Both the position numbers and the translations under genes were made by a program. The notes under the pieces were generated by a model. The model ran no database searches. It saw nothing but the letters and a program-made list of their open reading frames with translations, and was not told where the DNA came from. Positions 1-6,297 of a DNA stretch of 7,680 bases are shown one piece after another (position 1 is the first letter of the stretch; each line of letters opens with the position of its first letter). Source of the DNA: Acidobacteriota bacterium (GTDB taxonomy: Bacteria > Acidobacteriota > Vicinamibacteria > Vicinamibacterales > UBA8438); NCBI GenBank assembly GCA_003533545.1, contig DQEK01000412.1, positions 1 to 7,680 of the forward strand, in the 5' to 3' direction.

Positions 1-2555
1 CCGATCCGGTAGTAATAGCGGCCATCGCCATCGATGGTCTGCCTTCCAAGGAACCGAGTGCCAATGCTCGGCGCGTAGGTGTATCCGAACTGTACGGTGT
101 TTCCCGACACTGGGCCGAATTCCCTAAACACCGTGGTTTCTTGGATGAACCTTATGCCCAGCGGAAGTTGCGCGCCGTTTCGGAACAAGTCCACTCCCAA
201 CGTCTGTTGCTGGTACTGCTCGGCTTGAGCGGCGAGTCCCGGGCTTTCAAATTTTTCGTTGAAATGGACCAAACCGCCAGAGAGTTCGAGACGGCGGAAA
301 CGATCGAACGGATAAAACGCGAACGCGCTGCCACCGCGCATCGTTTGCACCGCCAGCGCTTGGTCTCGGCTGAGAAAGGATAGCGATGGATCGAAGAACG
401 CGTTGGTGCCATAGAAGAACGATTCCTGCGAAAAACCTTGCAGGGCGTACTGCAAGCGACCGCTCAGGTTGACGTAGGACCCAGCATAGGTGCGGTACTG
501 CATCATCGAGTAAGCGTAGAACTGAAAACTTTCATCGCCGAGTACGTCGGTGAACGAGATGGCAGTACCGCCTAGGAAGTCGCCGCTGCTCGTGACGCCG
601 ATATTGATCGGAGGCGCGCCGTCAAGAAACATTTTCTCGAAACGACCTTTCCGGCGGTTGTTCGCGGGGAGCAGGTTGTGCGACAGTGGCGCCTGGAAGT
701 CGATGTTGGCTCCTGGCCCGCCGAAGTCGGTTGTCGACGCTGTATACAGCGGTTCGTCCCGAACCAGCGTGTGAATCCCGTATTCGCCACGGAAGTAGGT
801 CACGAACGCAATACGGTCCTCATCTTCTCCGGGCAGGACGATCGTCGATACATTACCGGTGGCGGTGTCGGTGTACTGCCGTAGCTCACCGTTGTTTAGG
901 TCGAGCGTCCAGACGTTGTAGATGTCGCCGCTGGGGGCGAGGTCAGGATCGATCGGCGCCAGGGGGTCGGTCGTCGTCGACGAGAACACTAGTGTGTGAT
1001 CATCGAGAAACTGCGCCGCGGCCTCGCTGTAGGTGCCGAAGGTCAGCTGTGTTTTTTCGAGCGTGCCAAGGTCCAGTTTAAAGAGCTTGTTGTTGCCGCT
1101 CACCCGAGCGACGTAAACAATGTAGGACCCATCCGGCGAGAACGTCGGCGCGTAGTCAGCGAACTCGTCTTCCGTTAGATTGGTTACCTGTAGCGTGTCC
1201 AGGTCCAGCACGTAAATGTCCCCGACGGCCCCCTGTAGTGCTGAAAACGCCACAGTGCGTCCGTCTGGCGAGATGTCAGGTGATTCGGGCTCATCCACCA
1301 TGCTCAGGGGAATCAGTTGCTCGAGGTCCTTCGTCACGACGTTCTGGAGTACGAGTGATCGGAATTTGCCTTTCCTGACAAAGTAGGCCAGGTGGTCGTT
1401 TGTGCCAGACCAGGACGCCCAGGGCACCTGGTTGAAACGCGCAAGCGGGAGGCCGAGTGATTCGAATCCGAGGTCCTGATTAAATCCTTCGGTCAGATTG
1501 CTTACGACCTGGCCGTCCTCGGTGGACATCAGGACGATATCGAGCTCCCCGTCTTTCCGGTTCAGTGCGAATCCGGCCATGAGGTCACCGGATGGTGACG
1601 GTTCGATCGACGCCACGGCAGTGTACTTGGTTTCAAGCGGGTCGGGCGCCAGGTCGCGACCATAGTCGTCAGGCCGCTCCTTATCCCGGTACGCCTGGAA
1701 GCGGTCGCGAATGTAGCCTTCGAATTCGGTGTCAAATTCCTCGGCCGGAATGTTGAAGGCGTCCTGGTAGATGTCGCCGCCCCCGCCGACAGCCGTCCTG
1801 CGCAGCGAGAAAAGAAACTGCCGGACACCTTCCTTACCCCACCGCTCCTCGATGAATTCAAAGGCCGCATGGCCGAGGTTGTAGACCACGCGAAGGCTGG
1901 TAAACCCGCCGTAGCCGTCGAAATTGCTCATTTCCGGGAGAATGTCAGCGAGCGCCGCGTCGCGTACCTGCATGAGGTCGAGTGGCCGCCAAATTCCAGC
2001 CATGTAGTCGGCGAGGCCCTCGTCGACCCAAAGGGGGATACTTCGACGGATGACCGAACGGGGCACGATGTCGAACGCAAATTGATGAGTTAGCTCGTGG
2101 GTGATCAGGCGATAAAGTTGATCGGGCGGTTCATCGATCGGTAAAAGGATTCGCCGACGAAATGGTTCCGCGAAAGCGCCGACCCCGTCGGATACGGCCC
2201 CAGGAATGACGTTCTGCTGCTCGAATTCACTGTGGGTCTTGAACACAACCAGCGGTACGAGGGTCGCCAAATCGTGGGTTAGGTCGGCGCTGACCTGCGC
2301 GTAGGCGCTCTCTGCGTATGAGGCGATGCGTTCCAGGTGCTGTTCAAGTTCAGGGTAGTAAAAGATTTCAAAGTGATCAGTTGTGTAGATGTGCCAGTCA
2401 AAATCGTCGTACTTGACCAGGTTCTTCCCGTAGTACGGGTTGAACTGATTGGTCTGGGCTGTCGCCACGACGGTCCAGCCCAGTGTCAGTAGACCGACGA
2501 GCCCAATGACGTGCAATCGGCCGCGGATTGTGCGGCCGCCGTAGGCGCAACTCAT
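1..2555 (-). CDS. Secreted zinc metallopeptidase / PD40 beta-propeller / outer-membrane barrel fusion protein (3' end missing)
   Basis: The reading frame is open from an ATG at 2555 to the left edge, giving 851 complete codons with no stop; the C-terminus is outside the window. Residues 1-33 form a signal peptide (arginines, a hydrophobic run, then ATA before QTNQF). Residues about 40-300 are a gluzincin-like peptidase domain of the peptidase MA type: H153-E-L-T-H157 supplies two zinc ligands and the catalytic glutamate, and E179 in WVDEGLADY is the likely third ligand. Residues about 305-620 carry TolB/PD40 propeller repeats, seen as DISPDGR (about 425) and TFSPDGSYIVY (about 470). From about residue 640 (FLDGAPPINIGVTSSGDFLGG) the sequence becomes alternating, aromatic-rich strands typical of an outer-membrane barrel. 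This three-part order is known from Acidobacteriota and Gemmatimonadota proteins annotated as PD40 or BamA/TamA-like. I infer an outer-membrane protein with its peptidase and propeller in the periplasm; the substrate is unknown. The start is supported by a strong Shine-Dalgarno site. Confidence 0.88.
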   Translation of the reverse strand, partial: MSCAYGGRTIRGRLHVIGLVGLLTLGWTVVATAQTNQFNPYYGKNLVKYDDFDWHIYTTDHFEIFYYPELEQHLERIASYAESAYAQVSADLTHDLATLVPLVVFKTHSEFEQQNVIPGAVSDGVGAFAEPFRRRILLPIDEPPDQLYRLITHELTHQFAFDIVPRSVIRRSIPLWVDEGLADYMAGIWRPLDLMQVRDAALADILPEMSNFDGYGGFTSLRVVYNLGHAAFEFIEERWGKEGVRQFLFSLRRTAVGGGGDIYQDAFNIPAEEFDTEFEGYIRDRFQAYRDKERPDDYGRDLAPDPLETKYTAVASIEPSPSGDLMAGFALNRKDGELDIVLMSTEDGQVVSNLTEGFNQDLGFESLGLPLARFNQVPWASWSGTNDHLAYFVRKGKFRSLVLQNVVTKDLEQLIPLSMVDEPESPDISPDGRTVAFSALQGAVGDIYVLDLDTLQVTNLTEDEFADYAPTFSPDGSYIVYVARVSGNNKLFKLDLGTLEKTQLTFGTYSEAAAQFLDDHTLVFSSTTTDPLAPIDPDLAPSGDIYNVWTLDLNNGELRQYTDTATGNVSTIVLPGEDEDRIAFVTYFRGEYGIHTLVRDEPLYTASTTDFGGPGANIDFQAPLSHNLLPANNRRKGRFEKMFLDGAPPINIGVTSSGDFLGGTAISFTDVLGDESFQFYAYSMMQYRTYAGSYVNLSGRLQYALQGFSQESFFYGTNAFFDPSLSFLSRDQALAVQTMRGGSAFAFYPFDRFRRLELSGGLVHFNEKFESPGLAAQAEQYQQQTLGVDLFRNGAQLPLGIRFIQETTVFREFGPVSGNTVQFGYTYAPSIGTRFLGRQTIDGDGRYYYRI

Positions 2556-2558
2556 GGT

Positions 2559-2565
2559 TCACCTC
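2559..2565 (-). promoter_or_regulatory. Ribosome binding site of the metallopeptidase/barrel gene
   Basis: On the minus strand GAGGTGA lies just before the ATG at 2555, with six bases between GAGG and the start codon. This near-consensus Shine-Dalgarno site fixes the start. It also agrees with the signal peptide that follows directly. Confidence 0.75.
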
Positions 2566-2570
2566 GTGAA

Positions 2571-2598
2571 TGCCAGCGGTGTGCTGAGCGGGCTGGCA
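2571..2598 (-). repeat. Inverted repeat in the leader of the metallopeptidase/barrel gene
   Basis: TGCCAGC (2571-2577) and GCTGGCA (2592-2598) are a perfect 7-bp inverted repeat around a 14-base loop. If the candidate promoter at 2611-2638 is right, this hairpin fills most of a short 5' leader and ends just upstream of the ribosome binding site. It could affect mRNA stability or translation, or serve as a protein site. A 7-bp repeat can also occur by chance. Confidence 0.3.
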
Positions 2599-2610
2599 GA
2601 GACTGAAACC

Positions 2611-2638
2611 ATCCTACCATTTGGCGGTACCCAGCCAA
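2611..2638 (-). promoter_or_regulatory. Candidate sigma70-type promoter for the metallopeptidase/barrel gene
   Basis: Reading the minus strand, TTGGCT (2638-2633) and TAGGAT (2616-2611) match the -35 and -10 consensus at four of six bases each, with a 16-bp spacer. The implied start site near 2604 would give a leader of about 50 bases. The match is moderate, and promoter rules in this lineage are not known to me. Confidence 0.33.
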
Positions 2639-2828
2639 CGCGATTCGGCGATCTCTGGTTTCCGTTGCTGTTGTCATTGACCGACACGAGAAACAACATG
2701 CCTGACACGGAGGCTGAGTGGAAAGGGCGAGAAGGTTCAGTCCGATGGACAAGATTGCAGGCGATATGCAAGCCTATGTCTGGGGGCACTGGCAGGTGTC
2801 GACCCGCTGGGAATATTTTCAGGGTCAG

Positions 2829-2833
2829 AGGAG
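2829..2833 (+). promoter_or_regulatory. Ribosome binding site of the TlpA-like gene
   Basis: AGGAG, inside a longer purine run (AGAGGAGAGAG), ends nine bases before the ATG at 2843. It supports this start codon over any internal methionine. I could not identify a convincing promoter for this gene: TTGACC at 2677-2682 resembles a -35 box but has no matching -10. Confidence 0.7.
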
Positions 2834-2842
2834 AGAGCACGA

Positions 2843-3400
2843 ATGACGTTTCGTTGGGTGATGGGATGCGTGGCGGCCCTGGCGCTGGCACTACTGACGC
2901 TGCCGGCTGGTTTGACTTCGTCGCATGTCCATGCGGTTCCAACCGAGAATGGGGCGTTGCAGGAACCGGTCTGCGATGCTGAGGCCAGGCCGGCGAATTT
3001 TGATTTCACACTGGAGGACATGAACGGCAATGATTTCGCCTTCGAGTCGTTAAGGGGCAAGGTCATTTTGCTGAATTTTTGGGCAACTTGGTGCGGGCCC
3101 TGCAAGATCGAGGTGCCTTGGCTCGTCGAGTTCGCTGATCAATACCGGGACCAGGGGTTAGCTGTGCTCGGTCTGTCGATCGACGATACCGCTGACAAAA
3201 TCCAAGATTTCGCAGGGGAATATGACGTGAATTACCCGATGTTGCTCGGCCTGGATAGGGAGGATTTCCAGGAGGCGTATGGGCCCATTTGGGGGGTCCC
3301 GATGACTTTTTTTGTCGACCGGGAAGGCACCATCTGTCGCACGCATGCGGGTATCGCAACCCGTGAGGAGTTTGAGAAGGACATTGCTGACCTGTTGTAG
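2843..3400 (+). CDS. Secreted TlpA/ResA-like thiol-disulfide oxidoreductase
   Basis: This 185-residue protein has an N-terminal signal or anchor segment (residues about 4-24, ALALALLTLPAG), which places it outside the cytoplasm. A thioredoxin-like domain follows from about residue 50. It shows the TlpA-type lead-in (FTLEDMNGNDFAFESLRGK), the active site W83-C84-G85-P86-C87 after LNFWAT, and the cis-proline loop G151-V-P153-M-T. Family members reduce or exchange disulfides in exported proteins, often apocytochrome c or metal-site proteins; nothing here identifies the partner. Two further cysteines, C44 before the domain and C165 after the cis-proline loop, are not standard family features. C9 is too early, and lacks the context, to be a lipobox. 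Length is normal for a single-domain TlpA/ResA protein. The gene is divergent from the metallopeptidase/barrel gene and shares its 287-bp upstream region. Confidence 0.93.
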   Translation: MTFRWVMGCVAALALALLTLPAGLTSSHVHAVPTENGALQEPVCDAEARPANFDFTLEDMNGNDFAFESLRGKVILLNFWATWCGPCKIEVPWLVEFADQYRDQGLAVLGLSIDDTADKIQDFAGEYDVNYPMLLGLDREDFQEAYGPIWGVPMTFFVDREGTICRTHAGIATREEFEKDIADLL

Positions 3401-3448
3401 CGTCCGGCCTAGGGCGTTCGTTTGCGGTGAGGCCAGAGTGGTCATGAC

Positions 3449-3470
3449 ACGCCGGCTCGAGAGCCGGCGT
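3449..3470 (+). terminator. GC-rich perfect hairpin after the TlpA-like gene, possible terminator
   Basis: ACGCCGGCTC (3449-3458) and GAGCCGGCGT (3461-3470) are perfect 10-bp complements separated only by GA, so the RNA would form a very stable stem. It lies 49 bases after the TlpA-like stop codon. The bases that follow in the plus direction (TGCCTTGT) are only mildly T-rich, so it is not a textbook intrinsic terminator. It could also be a 3' stabilising hairpin or a protein-binding palindrome. Confidence 0.45.
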
Positions 3471-3512
3471 TGCCTTGTACGTGTGACCCGTGGAGGGCCG
3501 TGAGGATGCACC

Positions 3513-3540
3513 TTACGTCCGTTAGGCGCTGTAGTATGAT
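3513..3540 (+). promoter_or_regulatory. Candidate promoter for the small four-cysteine protein gene
   Basis: TATGAT (3535-3540) matches the -10 consensus at five of six bases. TTACGT (3513-3518), a weak -35 match, lies 16 bp upstream. The implied start near 3547 would leave a leader of about 15 bases before the ATG at 3562, enough for the GAGG at 3549-3552 to act as ribosome binding site. The position after the hairpin fits a new transcription unit, but the -35 is poor. Confidence 0.33.
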
Positions 3541-3561
3541 CCCCGCGCGAGGCTGCATGTG

Positions 3562-3786
3562 ATGTTGAAGGGGTTTGTCAACGCTGATCTCTCCTGTGGG
3601 TGCCGCGTTGGGTTCTGCGAAGGCGTCGAAGGGAGTCCTGTGACGGTGGTAGTGGAGCGGAAAGCGCCCGGGTGCCTCCTAACCCTTCATGTGGAGGGCC
3701 TTCCTATCTATGACTATCGAGAAGCTCTTCGTCCATCCACCCGTATCAATCCTGCCGAGGAAGAGGGTTACGAGGAGGAAGGCTAG
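3562..3786 (+). CDS. Small four-cysteine protein of unknown function with acidic tail
   Basis: I do not recognise this family. The 74-residue product starts at the ATG at 3562; a GTG directly before it at 3559 would add one residue. GAGG nine bases upstream of the ATG is a usable ribosome binding site. Numbered from the ATG, visible features are C12-G-C14 followed by C19, a strand-like VTVVVER run, then C38 with H43, a YDYREALRPSTR segment, and a C-terminal acidic tail (EEEGYEEEG). Four cysteines plus a histidine in a soluble protein of this size could bind zinc or another metal, which is inference. There is no signal peptide or membrane segment. Its regular, proteinaceous sequence, candidate promoter and placement between two same-strand genes argue that it is real. 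No overlapping frame here is a better gene. Confidence 0.68.
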   Translation: MLKGFVNADLSCGCRVGFCEGVEGSPVTVVVERKAPGCLLTLHVEGLPIYDYREALRPSTRINPAEEEGYEEEG

Positions 3787-3940
3787 CCCTTCGTAGTCGT
3801 TCGGTCCCGGGTTCGTGTGGATGACCGCTGCCGTGGGCCTAGCTGGCTCGGTTTTCGCTTATGGGCGAGGGGTCTAGCGGGAAGTGCTCCCGGGGACGAG
3901 GGTGTCGGTCGAGGCAATTTACATACCTGAGCGACGTGAT
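3787..3940. other. Gap between the two small cysteine-protein genes
   Basis: These 154 bases hold no ORF I believe in. The GGGTTCG near 3809 looks slightly like a tRNA T-loop, but no cloverleaf can be drawn. The purine-rich stretch around 3867-3883 could serve a GTG start at 3884. I see no clear promoter. Confidence 0.4.
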
Positions 3941-4243
3941 ATGCCGAACTTGTCATCGGAATTCGAAGTGGTTTGTCCGTGCTGTGGGGCGGTGCAGACC
4001 GTTGACGCGCGCTTGAAACGCATCGTTTCTCACCAAGAACCTGAGCGTGAGGACAAGCCAGAGCTGGATCGCGCGCAGCAGATCCTCGCGGAGGAGAGGG
4101 CGCGGCGTGAGGCGTTGTTCCAGCAATCGGTGACTGACGAAAAGCACCGGGGAGATGCGCTCTCGAAACGGTTTGAAGAGGCGCTTGAGCAGGCGCAGAA
4201 GGAACCGGTGACTCGACCGGAACGCGAGTTTGACCTCGACTGA
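3941..4243 (+). CDS. Small CPCC-motif protein with charged helical tail, function unknown
   Basis: This 100-residue protein has no family I can name. C12-P-C14-C15-G near the N-terminus (FEVVCPCCGAVQTVDA) looks like one knuckle of a zinc ribbon, but no second CxxC pair follows. Metal binding would therefore need a dimer, a partner or other ligands. Residues about 40-88 are rich in Glu, Arg, Gln, Leu and Ala (AQQILAEERARREALF, SKRFEEALEQAQK) and probably form a long helix or coiled coil. The end is acidic (REFDLD). I chose the ATG at 3941 because the knuckle then lies close to the N-terminus, as is usual for such proteins. An in-frame GTG at 3884 would add 19 residues and has a purine-rich upstream stretch, so it remains possible. 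It lies 154 bp after the four-cysteine gene and converges on the transglutaminase-like gene, 31 bp away. Confidence 0.7.
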   Translation: MPNLSSEFEVVCPCCGAVQTVDARLKRIVSHQEPEREDKPELDRAQQILAEERARREALFQQSVTDEKHRGDALSKRFEEALEQAQKEPVTRPEREFDLD

Positions 4244-4274
4244 ACTTGAAATGGTCTCGTCGCCGATAGGGTAA

Positions 4275-4979
4275 TCACGCGCGCCGCGTGTTGCCGCTGC
4301 CGGCAACGCGCCGAAACCGGCGCGGGAGCACACTCCAGGCATCCTGACCTCCGAAGAACATCGGCTTCGCGTCGGGAAACCGTTCAGTGAACCGTTGGTA
4401 GCGTTCCCGCCACGCGTTGATGCGTCTGTCCGGTGTTTGAATCCGGAGATGCGGGTACTCCAGGAGAAGTCGTTCGACCTTCCAGACATTGCGCTGTGAT
4501 AGGCGCCAGTCGTAGTTTCCCAAGGCTGCGAGATCGACCACCGCGTAACCGGTGATCCGGCCGGTTAGGTCCACGTATGGCTCGACGTAGCTCAGGGCCA
4601 AAGCCCTGGCGCTTCGGAACACCGGTCGGCGACCATGCAATCCGGGATCTCGAGAACGAGCGACGGACCCCCAGCGACCGTGATTTCGGTATACGAACAG
4701 GACATGATCCAGGTTATCCACCGACTCGAAGCTCATCACGGTTGTGGGATAGCCGTGCTGTTCAAGCGCTGTGGCCGCGAACAGTACCGCTTCTAGACAG
4801 TGAGCTGATTGATGCTGCACCACGCCTCGAAAACTTCTCAACGTGAGTGGCGAGGACGCGGCATTGTACGGCAGCTGATTCAGGTAGCGCTGTACGGCAT
4901 CTGGTGTTCGCAGCCGTTCGATGAGTCGGCGTTCCCGTGTGGTGAGCGCGAGGGTGGGTGGATGCAGGTCGGTGGCCAA
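4275..4979 (-). CDS. Transglutaminase-like (Cys-His) fold protein, function unknown
   Basis: The 234-residue product starts with TTG at 4979. No other start codon lies between it and the in-frame stop at 5034-5036, and an AGGGAG ribosome site precedes it. Residues 12-40 (LTTRERRLIERLRTP, then LNQLPYN) and 45-140 resemble a widespread bacterial family usually annotated as hypothetical or transglutaminase-like. H60-C61-L-E-A provides the candidate nucleophile at the head of a helix. D91-H92 (DNLDHVLFVY) provides the candidate histidine, followed by GRWGSVARS and a conserved-looking LALSYVEPYVDLTG segment. No signal peptide or membrane span is visible, so it is probably cytoplasmic. Transglutaminase-fold proteins include proteases, deamidases and crosslinkers; the activity here cannot be told from sequence. 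It lies 86 bp downstream of the alpha/beta hydrolase gene on the same strand, so the two may be cotranscribed. Confidence 0.8.
   Translation of the reverse strand: MATDLHPPTLALTTRERRLIERLRTPDAVQRYLNQLPYNAASSPLTLRSFRGVVQHQSAHCLEAVLFAATALEQHGYPTTVMSFESVDNLDHVLFVYRNHGRWGSVARSRDPGLHGRRPVFRSARALALSYVEPYVDLTGRITGYAVVDLAALGNYDWRLSQRNVWKVERLLLEYPHLRIQTPDRRINAWRERYQRFTERFPDAKPMFFGGQDAWSVLPRRFRRVAGSGNTRRA
4286..4323. repeat. Two overlapping, mutually exclusive hairpins at the convergent gene junction
   Basis: The first hairpin pairs 4286-4296 with 4301-4311: 11 bp including one T-G wobble, with loop CTGC; the inner 7 bp (GTTGCCG/CGGCAAC) are perfect. The second pairs GCGCCG (4308-4313) with CGGCGC (4318-4323) around AAAC. 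They share 4308-4311, so both cannot form fully at once. They lie inside the last codons of the transglutaminase-like gene and 43 bases past the stop of the facing CPCC-protein gene. No T-tract follows on either strand. They may help end transcription from both sides, or simply reflect GC-rich arginine and glycine codons. Confidence 0.45.
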
Positions 4980-4990
4980 GGGTGGATTCT

Positions 4991-4996
4991 CTCCCT
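4991..4996 (-). promoter_or_regulatory. Ribosome binding site for the TTG-started transglutaminase-like gene
   Basis: On the minus strand AGGGAG occupies 4996-4991, with 11 bases between it and the TTG at 4979. The spacing is slightly long but acceptable. It supports a TTG start, which otherwise would be doubtful. Confidence 0.5.
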
Positions 4997-5065
4997 TCGC
5001 GCAAAGATGGATCCGACTTCGTGTGGGTACTCGTCAATGCATTGTCGACGCGACGCTGACTCGCT

Positions 5066-6061
5066 TCAGTGCTGCAGGTGCTCTGCGGCGAACAGAACTG
5101 CGCGACGCTCTGCCCAATACCCGTCGAATTTCGGGGTCGCTCTCGCATAGTAGCCACAGTGTCCCCCGTGACGCGTGACTTGGACGGAAATGTGTTGGTT
5201 GGCTTTGACCGCTGGCGCGCCGAACTGTTCTGGTGGGACGAATGGATCGTCTTCCGCGCTGAGAATTAGCGTCGGTACCTGCACGCGGTCGACCACTCGC
5301 AGACTACTGGCGCGGTAGTAGTAGTCAACGGCGTCCTGGAATCCGTGATGAGGGGCGGTAAATCGATCATCGAACTCCCGTACCGTGCGCAGCTTTCGCA
5401 GCCGCGAAAGGTCGAATCGCCCGGGCCACATGCGGTCCTTGCGCCGCATTCTGGCCTTCAGGTTGCGGACAAAGTTCCACTCATAGATCAGGTTCGACCG
5501 TCGTTCCAGGGCATCCACGCATAACCCAAGGTCCATCGTGGGCGAGACGGCAACGATCGCCCGCAGCTGGCGTGGTGTGTCTGGACCGTAGTCGCCGGCC
5601 AGCCGGAGTGCGACATTGCCGCCCAGTGAGTACCCGGCTACCGCGAGGGCAGGCAATTGGTCGAGCTCGAGCAATTCTTTGATAACTGCCCGCGGGTCGG
5701 CCGAAAGTCCAGAATGATACAGGCCGGCGGAGAGCGCTTCCGTGCCCCCACAGTTCCGCTGGTTGAGCATGATGGCGTTCAACCCCGCGGCGTATGCCTT
5801 GTCGGCTAGGCCGCGCATGTAATGCGCTTGGCTCGACGCCTCTAGCCCGTGTAGTCCGATAAGCGTAGCGTGCTGGCGAGGCTCGGTTTGCCAGTAACAG
5901 TGCGCTAACACACGGGCGTCCGGAGCGACGTCGAAGTAACGTGGAAGCGGCGGGGGCAAACTAGGAAAATGACGTACGCGGCCCCATGTAAACAAGGTCA
6001 TCCAGTGTCCGTGTTTCAGCCGCGGGTGCGGTGTGTACTCCGTATGGATTGCGTCTGGCAT
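5066..6061 (-). CDS. YheT-type alpha/beta hydrolase
   Basis: This is an alpha/beta-fold serine hydrolase of the YheT/ABHD1-3 group. Counted from the ATG at 6061 (331 residues), the sequence shows an N-terminal HGHWMTLF segment that corresponds to the family's HLQT region. The oxyanion-loop motif LHGLEASS follows (about 70-77), then N-Q-R-N-C-G-G-T, and the nucleophile elbow G143-Y-S145-L-G-G. D272 in SAEDDPFVP and H301 in HGGHCGYY complete the catalytic triad. Family members are carboxylesterases or lipases on poorly defined acyl esters, and no substrate can be named. There is no signal peptide, so it is probably cytoplasmic. A GTG at 6130 is in frame and would give 354 residues, but the added 23 are rich in Arg and Cys and have no ribosome binding site. 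The ATG also lacks a clear one, so the start is uncertain. The transglutaminase-like gene follows 86 bp downstream. Confidence 0.88.
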   Translation of the reverse strand: MPDAIHTEYTPHPRLKHGHWMTLFTWGRVRHFPSLPPPLPRYFDVAPDARVLAHCYWQTEPRQHATLIGLHGLEASSQAHYMRGLADKAYAAGLNAIMLNQRNCGGTEALSAGLYHSGLSADPRAVIKELLELDQLPALAVAGYSLGGNVALRLAGDYGPDTPRQLRAIVAVSPTMDLGLCVDALERRSNLIYEWNFVRNLKARMRRKDRMWPGRFDLSRLRKLRTVREFDDRFTAPHHGFQDAVDYYYRASSLRVVDRVQVPTLILSAEDDPFVPPEQFGAPAVKANQHISVQVTRHGGHCGYYARATPKFDGYWAERRAVLFAAEHLQH

Positions 6062-6130
6062 TACGAGAAACCGACAACAGCGTGCGTTAAGGACCGGGTG
6101 GCGAGAAGGAATCCGTTCCGCTGCCGACAC

Positions 6131-6297
6131 ATGCGGTTTGTGCCGTCACTCGTGTTCTAAAAACTCCCGGCCTCCGTGTCCTTTTCGAGTTGTCGGACGG
6201 ACATCCCCATGTTCGGCAAGCGATACACCTATTTGCGTGAGGGCGCGGGTTCACTCACTCTCGTGGTCCGCCAGACGGAATACGTCAGGGAGAGAGT
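6131..6297. other. Gap between the membrane-protein gene and the alpha/beta hydrolase gene
   Basis: This stretch, upstream of the hydrolase gene and downstream of the membrane-protein gene on the minus strand, should contain a terminator and a promoter. I find neither convincingly. The best terminator candidate is a 5-bp stem (AACTC at 6191-6187 with GAGTT at 6166-6162) followed by five Ts, but its loop is 20 bases. A plus-strand frame through 6209-6361 encodes 50 codons but lacks a ribosome binding site. Confidence 0.4.

Noticed and set aside
686..1178. Plus-strand ORFs opposite the barrel gene.
   Set aside because: They are Arg/Cys-rich antisense frames of a gene with clear propeller repeats on the minus strand.
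2677..2705. TTGACC as a -35 box for the TlpA-like gene.
   Set aside because: No -10-like hexamer lies 15-19 bp downstream.
2554..2982. A 142-codon plus-strand ORF covering the divergent intergenic region.
   Set aside because: It overlaps the start and signal sequence of the TlpA-like gene in another frame, lacks protein-like features, and would occupy the promoter region of the barrel gene.
3800..3835. A GGGTTCG motif resembling a tRNA T-loop.
   Set aside because: No flanking T-stem, anticodon arm or acceptor stem can be paired.
3953..4489. A 178-codon minus-strand ORF opposite the CPCC-protein gene.
   Set aside because: It is rich in Arg, Ser and Phe as expected of an antisense shadow, has no recognisable motif, and overlaps two better genes.
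6159..6191. A possible minus-strand terminator: 5-bp stem followed by five Ts.
   Set aside because: The stem is short, the loop is 20 bases, and it lies over 100 bases from the stop codon of the preceding gene.
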